Source: Phycicoccus sp. Root101 (GTDB lineage: Bacteria > Actinomycetota > Actinomycetes > Actinomycetales > Dermatophilaceae). From it: a stretch of DNA of 64,000 bases. Each line of letters opens with the position of its first letter. The stretch's first letter is position 1. Below the pieces are notes generated by a model. The model was given only the letters and a program-made list of their open reading frames with translations, ran no database searches and was not told the origin of the DNA. The stretch is from positions 684,625-748,624 of the forward strand of contig NZ_LMCM01000001.1 in assembly GCF_001426245.1 (NCBI RefSeq), in the 5' to 3' direction. Below, piece by piece: positions 59,446-64,000 of this stretch. Position numbers and translations under genes: made by a program.

Positions 59446-60095
59446 GGGGTCGATTGTGCCGAACCCAGCCGCGCCGCGCCCACGTCGGGGGTGGACGAGG
59501 TGGGCTGCGTGCTGCGCGGCGGCGCCGCGGTCACCCTCGTCCCGAGGGACGGGACGGTGAACGCCGCGGTCGCGAAGCCCGGGGTGGCCGGACGGGCCCG
59601 CTGGACCGTGCCCGGTGTGACGGGCGTCGGCGCGGGAGAGGTGAGGCTCCCACCGGTGACGACCAGGCTCCACGCGGCGGCAGCCGTGGCACCGGCTGCG
59701 AGACCGGCGAACATCGTGGCCCGACGTGCGGACCGGTGCATCGCCGGGGCGCCCCGGTCCATCACCGGGACGGGAGCGGTCGGGACCGGCGGGACCATGG
59801 GCAGCGACCACGCCGAGCGGACGTCCGCGCCGGCGGCGGACGCGTCTTCGGCGCGGACGGGATCGTTCGCCATCGCGAGGAGCAGCCCCCGAAGGTCGCG
59901 CGAGACCTCCGGTGCCGACGGCGAGCGCAACGACGCGAGCACGCGCCGCTCGTCGTCGACGGCGGCGCGGCAGCAGGTGCAGGCCACCACGTGCCGGTCC
60001 CACTTGAGCAGGGTGGCGGCGTCCATCGCCCGATCCGCGTACGCGGTCAGGTCAGCGCCCAGGCACCGGGCGCCCGGCAGGCCCAGCCGGCTCAC
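59442..60095 (-). CDS. rseA: RseA-type zinc-binding anti-sigma factor
   Basis: A 217-residue protein: an N-terminal zinc anti-sigma domain with the HxxxCxxC motif ([14 protein letters not shown]), a single membrane helix at about 128-147 and a Pro/Thr-rich exterior. It overlaps sigE by 4 bp (GTGA) and htrA by 4 bp (ATGA), so the three are translated together. It should bind SigE and release it under envelope or redox stress, as RseA does in mycobacteria. Confidence 0.88.
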   Translation of the reverse strand: MSRLGLPGARCLGADLTAYADRAMDAATLLKWDRHVVACTCCRAAVDDERRVLASLRSPSAPEVSRDLRGLLLAMANDPVRAEDASAAGADVRSAWSLPMVPPVPTAPVPVMDRGAPAMHRSARRATMFAGLAAGATAAAAWSLVVTGGSLTSPAPTPVTPGTVQRARPATPGFATAAFTVPSLGTRVTAAPPRSTQPTSSTPDVGAARLGSAQSTP

Positions 60096-60763
60096 CGCGA
60101 CCCCGGGACCGCGCGGCGGATCACCGGGAGACGCCGATGGGAGACGGGGGCGGGGGTGCGGTCGATGTCGAGCGCGGGGCGGTCGAGGGTCGGGTCGCGG
60201 TGGGCGAGGGCCTCACGCAGCTGGGCCCGGCCGCGGTGGATGCGCGAACGCACCGTCCCCAGCTTGACGCCCAGCGTCGTCGCGATCTCCTCGTACGACA
60301 GCCCCTCGATGTCGCACAGCACGACCGCTGCACGGAAGTCGGGTGAGAGGGCGTCCAGGGCGCGCTGGACGTCGTCGTCGAAGTGGGTGGCGTCGTAGGC
60401 GGCCTCGGGGCCGGCCTCGCGGGTGGGGAGGCGGGCCGCACTCTCGTCAGACAGCGCGTCGAACCGGATGCGCTGCTTGCGCCGCATCTTGTCGAGGAAG
60501 ACGTTGGTCGTGATGCGGTGAAGCCAGCCCTCGAACGTCCCGGGCTGGTAGCTGTGCAGCGACCGGAAGACGCGGATGAACACGTCGTGGGTCAGGTCCT
60601 CGGCGTCGTGCGGGTTGCCGGTGAGACGGTAGGCCAGGCGGTAGACGCGCGCCGAGTGCTGCTCGACGATCTCCTCCCACGTCGGGGGCACCCAGGCGGG
60701 GGCCTCCTGGACGTCACTCTGGACATCCTGTCGGGCCGGGCCGATCGTGTCGGTCGCGGTCAC
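60092..60763 (-). CDS. sigE: ECF sigma factor SigE
   Basis: A 223-residue ECF sigma factor: region 2 ([32 protein letters not shown], and [21 protein letters not shown]) and region 4 ([45 protein letters not shown]). It follows the sigE-rseA-htrA-tatB order of mycobacteria, so it is the envelope-stress SigE. GTG 60763 is preferred: GGAGG lies 8 nt upstream, whereas the longer GTG at 60772 falls inside that SD. An ECF promoter lies 55-82 nt upstream. Confidence 0.9.
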   Translation of the reverse strand: MTATDTIGPARQDVQSDVQEAPAWVPPTWEEIVEQHSARVYRLAYRLTGNPHDAEDLTHDVFIRVFRSLHSYQPGTFEGWLHRITTNVFLDKMRRKQRIRFDALSDESAARLPTREAGPEAAYDATHFDDDVQRALDALSPDFRAAVVLCDIEGLSYEEIATTLGVKLGTVRSRIHRGRAQLREALAHRDPTLDRPALDIDRTPAPVSHRRLPVIRRAVPGSR

Positions 60764-60817
60764 GTCCCTCACCTCCGTCGGGCGCCGTTGCGGCGCTCAC
60801 ACCATGCATTCGGTCCA

Positions 60818-60845
60818 GACGACCGAGTGGCTTGCATGGTTCCCC
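60818..60845 (-). promoter_or_regulatory. ECF SigE-type promoter of sigE
   Basis: On the minus strand: GGGGAACC (60845-60838), 16 nt, CGTC (60821-60818). This matches the GGAAC-N16-CGTC type of ECF promoters recognised by mycobacterial SigE. The start site would be about 47 nt before the GTG at 60763. Autoregulation is likely. Confidence 0.65.
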
Positions 60846-60900
60846 AACAACCTGAGCGTTTCCTGTATGCCGCGGGGCCGGCGACGCGTGTTCGCGGCAG

Positions 60901-60906
60901 TAGGGT
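60901..60906 (+). promoter_or_regulatory. -10 box TAGGGT, leaderless, for the O-methyltransferase
   Basis: TAGGGT is 7 nt before the ATG at 60914. Confidence 0.6.
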
Positions 60907-60913
60907 TTCCCGC

Positions 60914-61546
60914 ATGAGTGCACAGAAGCCGGCCAGCTGGGCCTACGCCGAGGAGTTCGTCACCGAGAACGAGGTGATCGAGAACGCCCGCCGCCGCGGC
61001 GAGGAGCTCGGCGCGACCCCCGTCGGCAACGGTGCCGGAGTCCTGCTGCGCCTGCTGGCAGCAGCCGCCAAGGCGCGCTCCGTGGTGGAGATCGGCACCG
61101 GCGCCGGCACCTCGGGCCTGTGGATGCTCCAGGGGATGCCGGAGGACGGCATCCTCACGACGATCGACGTCGAGGCCGAGCACCAGGGCGTCGCCAAGAA
61201 GGCGTACGCCGAGGCGGGCGTCGCCCACCAGCGGACCCGCGTCATCACGGGACGGGCGCTGGACGTCCTTCCCCGCATGACCGACGGCGCCTACGACATG
61301 GTGGTCGTCGACGGGGACAAGGCCGAGTACCCGGAGTACGTCGACCACGCGATCCGGCTGCTGCGCTCCGGTGGCGTGCTGGTCCTGGACAACATGTTGT
61401 GGCACGACAAGGTGGCCGACCCGGCTGCCCGGGACGCCCAGACGACGGTGCTGCGCGACCTCGGCAAGAAGCTGCGCGACGACGACCGGCTCGTCCCGGC
61501 CCTGCTGCCCGTGGGCGACGGCGTCCTCGCGGCCGTCAAGCGCTGA
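60914..61546 (+). CDS. O-methyltransferase (class I SAM-dependent)
   Basis: A 210-residue methyltransferase of the COMT-like group: VVEIGTGAGTSGLWMLQ (motif I), TTIDVEAEHQGVAKKAYAEAG, and DMVVVDGDKAEYPEYV with LRSGGVLVLDNMLWHDKV. Substrate unknown; the family methylates catechol-type or small phenolic hydroxyls with metal. Rv1220c lies at the same place next to sigE in M. tuberculosis. Divergent from sigE. A -10 box sits 7 nt upstream of the ATG. Confidence 0.88.
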   Translation: MSAQKPASWAYAEEFVTENEVIENARRRGEELGATPVGNGAGVLLRLLAAAAKARSVVEIGTGAGTSGLWMLQGMPEDGILTTIDVEAEHQGVAKKAYAEAGVAHQRTRVITGRALDVLPRMTDGAYDMVVVDGDKAEYPEYVDHAIRLLRSGGVLVLDNMLWHDKVADPAARDAQTTVLRDLGKKLRDDDRLVPALLPVGDGVLAAVKR

Positions 61547-61549
61547 CCC

Positions 61550-61906
61550 TCAGGCGGTGCCGGGTCCCGGGCCCCGGCGGAAGCGCTCGGGTCCCTCGGC
61601 GATGGCCACGACCTCGAACGGCTCCATGAGGATCGGCGCCGAGCCGATGATCGCGCTGCCCGCGGACTCCGCGGCGGTCTCGGCGAACTCCTTGAGGAAG
61701 TCGTCGCGGTAGACCTGCTGGTCGAAGACGTACGTGCCCTCGAACCACTCCCCCTCGACCATCCGCCAGGTCTTGAACGCCAGCCCGTCGAGGAACATGA
61801 ACTTCGCCATCGACGTGCCGACCACGTAGTCGCGCAACGACGTCGCGACGTCCTTCGGTGCGTCCTCGAGCGACCAGCGCACCGACAACCCGTATCCCGC
61901 GTTCAT
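61550..61906 (-). CDS. Hypothetical protein, possible dimeric alpha-beta barrel, 118 aa
   Basis: A 118-residue protein. The segment GLAFKTWRMVEGEWFEGTYVFDQQVYRDDFLKEFAE recalls YdhR-like or ABM-type dimeric barrels (substrate-free wKiW and GGiYLF-like motifs), but the match is by eye and weak. There is no signal peptide. It overlaps the leucyl aminopeptidase gene by 4 bp (ATGA), so it is co-translated with it. A link to peptide metabolism is only positional. Confidence 0.55.
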   Translation of the reverse strand: MNAGYGLSVRWSLEDAPKDVATSLRDYVVGTSMAKFMFLDGLAFKTWRMVEGEWFEGTYVFDQQVYRDDFLKEFAETAAESAGSAIIGSAPILMEPFEVVAIAEGPERFRRGPGPGTA

Positions 61907-63423
61907 GCCATCTCCTCCAGCCAGGTGAGCAGCAGGCGGGCACCGAAGCCCGTCCCACCCTTGGTGAGGAGTCCGCGGTCGACGTCGGAACGACCCACCC
62001 CGGCGATGTCGAGGTGCGCCCAGCGTCGCTCGCCCACGAACTCGCGCAGGAACAATGCTGCCGTGATCGAGCCGGCGCCGACAGGAGTGCCCGCGATGTG
62101 GTTGACGTCGGCCACGACGCTGTCGAGGGCGAACCGGTAGTCCTCCACCAGGGGGAACGGCCACAGCAGCTCGCCGCTGGCCCGGCCGGCCGCCACCAGG
62201 GCGTCGCTCAGGGCGTCGTCGGTGGCGTACACCGGTGCCATGCTGCGGCCGAGGGCCACCCTCGCGGCCCCGGTGAGGGTGGCGATGTCGAGCAGGACGT
62301 CCGGCGCGAGGTGGGCGTCCGCGTAGGCCAGGGCGTCGGCCATGACGATGCGGCCCTCGGCGTCGGTGTTGCCGATCTCGACGGTGCGACCGCCGTACAT
62401 CGTGATGACGTCGGAGGGCCGGTAGGCGCTGCCGCTCACCGCGTTCTCGGCGAGCGCGAGCAGTCCCGTGACCCGTACCGGGAGGTCGAGCGCGGCGCAG
62501 GCCGCCACGACGGCGAGCACGATGGCCGAGCCCGACATGTCCGTCTTCATGGCCAGCATGCCCTCGGCGGGCTTGATGTCGAGGCCACCGGTGTCGAAGG
62601 TGATCCCCTTGCCGACGAGGACGACGTGCGGGGTGCTCGAGGTGGCGCCGGCGGGTTCGTGTGACAGCTGCACCAGGCGCGGCGGCGTGGCCGATCCGCC
62701 CCCGACCGCGAGGAGCCCACCGAAGCCCTCGGACCTGAGGTCGCGCTCGGTCCAGACCTTGACGTCCAGCCCGGCCCGACGCCCGATGGTGCGCGCCTGG
62801 GCGGCCATCCACGCCGGGTTCTTGGTGTTGGAGGGGACGACCGCGAGGTTCCGGGCCACCATCGTGGCCCGGGCCCGGGTCACCGCACGTCGGCAGGTCA
62901 CCTCGTCGAAGGTCCCGACCAGCGTCACCTCTGCCACCGGTGCGCTCGAGGGCGTGGCATCGGGACCACGCCAGCGCGGCGAGGTGTACCCACCCAGGGC
63001 GATGCCCTCCACGAGAGCTGCCTGGGCCTGCGCGTCGAGGCCCGTGACGGCGACCACGAGGTGGGCCCGGCCGCGTCCGGCCCGACCGAGGGCGGCGCCG
63101 GCGCTGCGCAGGTCCGCCGGACCCGCGTCACCCAGCCCGACCAGCAGCACCGTGCGGGCGGCGCGCTCCCCGGGCACCAGCGGCAGCCGGGTGACGGCGC
63201 CGGGTTCGCCGGAGGGCTCGTGGGCCGCCTGCACGTCCGTGGCGTCGAGACCGACCACCGGCAGCCACCCGGCCGCGTCCGAGTCCGCGCGCAGGCCGCC
63301 CCGGTGGACCGGGACGGCAAGGAGCAGGTCGGTCGGGTCGAGGTCGGCGAGGACGTCGGCGAGCGCGTCGGGCCGGACCGACCACGAGCTGGACGGGGGG
63401 TCGAGCAGTTCTGGAGCAGGCAC
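61903..63423 (-). CDS. Leucyl aminopeptidase (M17 family)
   Basis: A 506-residue M17 peptidase. The catalytic C-terminal domain has GKGITFDTGG (271-280), MKTDMSGSA and the signature NTDAEGR (352-358), with the N-terminal macro-like domain before it. It removes N-terminal residues using two metal ions as a hexamer. GTG 63423 has TAGGGT 6 nt upstream. The 118-residue protein gene overlaps its stop. Confidence 0.92.
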   Translation of the reverse strand: MPAPELLDPPSSSWSVRPDALADVLADLDPTDLLLAVPVHRGGLRADSDAAGWLPVVGLDATDVQAAHEPSGEPGAVTRLPLVPGERAARTVLLVGLGDAGPADLRSAGAALGRAGRGRAHLVVAVTGLDAQAQAALVEGIALGGYTSPRWRGPDATPSSAPVAEVTLVGTFDEVTCRRAVTRARATMVARNLAVVPSNTKNPAWMAAQARTIGRRAGLDVKVWTERDLRSEGFGGLLAVGGGSATPPRLVQLSHEPAGATSSTPHVVLVGKGITFDTGGLDIKPAEGMLAMKTDMSGSAIVLAVVAACAALDLPVRVTGLLALAENAVSGSAYRPSDVITMYGGRTVEIGNTDAEGRIVMADALAYADAHLAPDVLLDIATLTGAARVALGRSMAPVYATDDALSDALVAAGRASGELLWPFPLVEDYRFALDSVVADVNHIAGTPVGAGSITAALFLREFVGERRWAHLDIAGVGRSDVDRGLLTKGGTGFGARLLLTWLEEMA

Positions 63424-63429
63424 GGCCCG

Positions 63430-63435
63430 ACCCTA
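63430..63435 (-). promoter_or_regulatory. -10 box TAGGGT, leaderless, for leucyl aminopeptidase
   Basis: TAGGGT is 6 nt before the GTG at 63423 on the minus strand. Confidence 0.6.
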
Positions 63436-63507
63436 CCCACCCGACCGGAGTCGGCGGCATACCCGTGGCCCTCGGTGGACCGGTCGACCCGTGCGGCCCC
63501 GCACAGG

Positions 63508-63545
63508 CGAGGACCCCCTCCGGCAGGCGCCGGAGGGGGTCCTCG
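63508..63545 (-). terminator. Hairpin terminator after the DUF3117 gene
   Basis: A 16-bp perfect stem (63508-63523 with 63530-63545) and a 6-nt loop, 19 nt past the stop of the DUF3117 gene. No T tract. Confidence 0.7.
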
Positions 63546-63563
63546 AAAGCTGTGGAGGCAGGA

Positions 63564-63737
63564 CTACTTGAGGCCCTCGCAGTTGTCGATGGCCTCGCCC
63601 AGTGCACGGACCTCGTCGGGGGTCATCTCGACGACGAGGCGCCCACCACCCTCGAGAGGCATGCGCAGCACGATGCCGCGACCTTCCTTGGTCACCTCGA
63701 GCGGGCCGTCGCCAGTCCTCGGCTTCATTGCCGCCAT
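63564..63737 (-). CDS. DUF3117 family protein
   Basis: A 57-residue protein, MAAMKPRTGDGPLEVTKEGR at the start and MTPDEVRALGEAIDNCEG near the end, the full DUF3117 pattern (Rv1211 in M. tuberculosis). Function unknown. AAGGGA precedes the ATG. Its transcript ends at the hairpin at 63508-63545. Confidence 0.88.
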   Translation of the reverse strand: MAAMKPRTGDGPLEVTKEGRGIVLRMPLEGGGRLVVEMTPDEVRALGEAIDNCEGLK

Positions 63738-63915
63738 GGGTGTGTCCCTTCCGTATGGCGTGGTTTGCTGCTGGGCACGCGGGTCCACGCCAGTGCTTGA
63801 GTTCCGCCCGTGCGTGCCAGATTTGCTCCATTATCCCGTGAACCTGCTCACAGGCGAAATCCGGTCCGGGGTGCAGCCCCGGGCGACCCGGTGGCCGCAG
63901 GGCATGATGTCCGGC

Positions 63916-64000
63916 ATGACCCAGAGTCCTGCAGCGCCGCAGCCCCCTCACCTGCCCGTCGTCGTCGAACGCGAGGGTGCGGTCGCCACCGTCAGGCTCA
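63916..64000 (+). CDS. Start of a crotonase-like (enoyl-CoA hydratase) gene, truncated by the window edge
   Basis: An ATG at 63916 opens a frame of 28 codons to the edge. The last part, VVVEREGAVATVRL, is the usual first strand of enoyl-CoA hydratase/isomerase proteins, which normally continues with NRPE. CATGAT 7 nt upstream fits the leaderless pattern. Too short for a secure call. Confidence 0.45.
   Translation, partial: MTQSPAAPQPPHLPVVVEREGAVATVRL

Noticed and set aside
60764-60772. Longer GTG start for sigE
   Set aside because: That GTG is part of the SD sequence GGAGGTGAG that serves the GTG at 60763.
1223-63462. GTATGCC as a polar FtsK-orienting or parS-type sequence
   Set aside because: Copies are split evenly between orientations and spread through genes, and the sequence is not a palindrome of parS type.
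1-64000. Mobile elements, prophage or plasmid origin
   Set aside because: No transposase, integrase, terminal inverted repeats, att-like duplications or composition break were seen; gene order matches conserved chromosomal blocks.

Overview
The window is a dense, high-GC (about 72% by eye) bacterial chromosome segment with no rRNA, tRNA, CRISPR, prophage or insertion sequence that I could see. Gene content and order point to an actinobacterium: a WhiB7-type regulator, AdnAB, mycoredoxin, DUF3107, DUF3117, DUF5679, RseA-type zinc anti-sigma factor, and gene blocks that match Mycobacterium tuberculosis order. Codon use and small-protein content fit the Micrococcales, perhaps Intrasporangiaceae or a relative; the family assignment is inference.

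Layout. (1) 1-30 kb is the conserved actinobacterial genome-maintenance block also seen around Rv3196-Rv3213c: a ThiF-like protein overlapping a UbiB/ABC1 kinase, whiB7, uvrD2, mrx1, nudC, an Mph-like phosphotransferase, adnB/adnA, an alkyltransferase-like protein, moeZ, a TetR regulator, DUF3107, a ferritin-like protein, an RhlE-type helicase and a ParA-like ATPase. Inserted in it are a HhH-GPD DNA repair protein and an apparently circularly permuted phosphodiesterase. (2) 30-38 kb holds an HTH regulator, a RecB-like nuclease with iron-sulfur-type cysteines, MarC, a PHP phosphatase, and two SigE-family sigma factors. Each sigma gene is coupled to a membrane-anchored partner and carries the same CAACC-N15-CCGT promoter. 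(3) 38-54 kb is metabolic and envelope: glpK-glpD, topoisomerase IB, aminopeptidase P, a PIG-L deacetylase, a CWB2/VanY wall carboxypeptidase, an acyl-CoA dehydrogenase, a RIO kinase, an L,D-transpeptidase and two CoA-ester lyases. (4) 54-64 kb is the envelope-stress block matching Rv1220c-Rv1232c: MgtE-N/CBS protein, DUF1003 protein, mrp, tatB, htrA, rseA, sigE, O-methyltransferase, then leucyl aminopeptidase and DUF3117.

How genes work together. Many neighbours overlap by 4 bp (ATGA or GTGA), which implies tight operons: ThiF-like/UbiB, adnA/adnB, PHP/MarC, sigma/anti-sigma pairs, sigE/rseA/htrA, and leucyl aminopeptidase/small protein. DNA repair (AdnAB, UvrD2, HhH-GPD, alkyltransferase-like, RecB-like), redox control (mycoredoxin with a SigR/SigH-type promoter, MoeZ) and translation-stress resistance (WhiB7) share one neighbourhood. 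The second half adds envelope stress control (SigE, RseA, HtrA, TatB) and peptidoglycan enzymes.

Three patterns stand out. First, at least 19 genes have a TANNNT -10 box exactly 6 or 7 nt before the start codon, which indicates leaderless transcription and helps fix start codons. Second, the heptamer GTATGCC/GGCATAC occurs 29 times, far above composition-only expectation, on both strands and in genes as well as promoter regions. Third, whiB7 lies behind a long leader containing an 84-codon ORF, a strong intrinsic terminator and a further upstream ORF that overlaps the whiB7 start, a layout that suggests translation-sensing attenuation.
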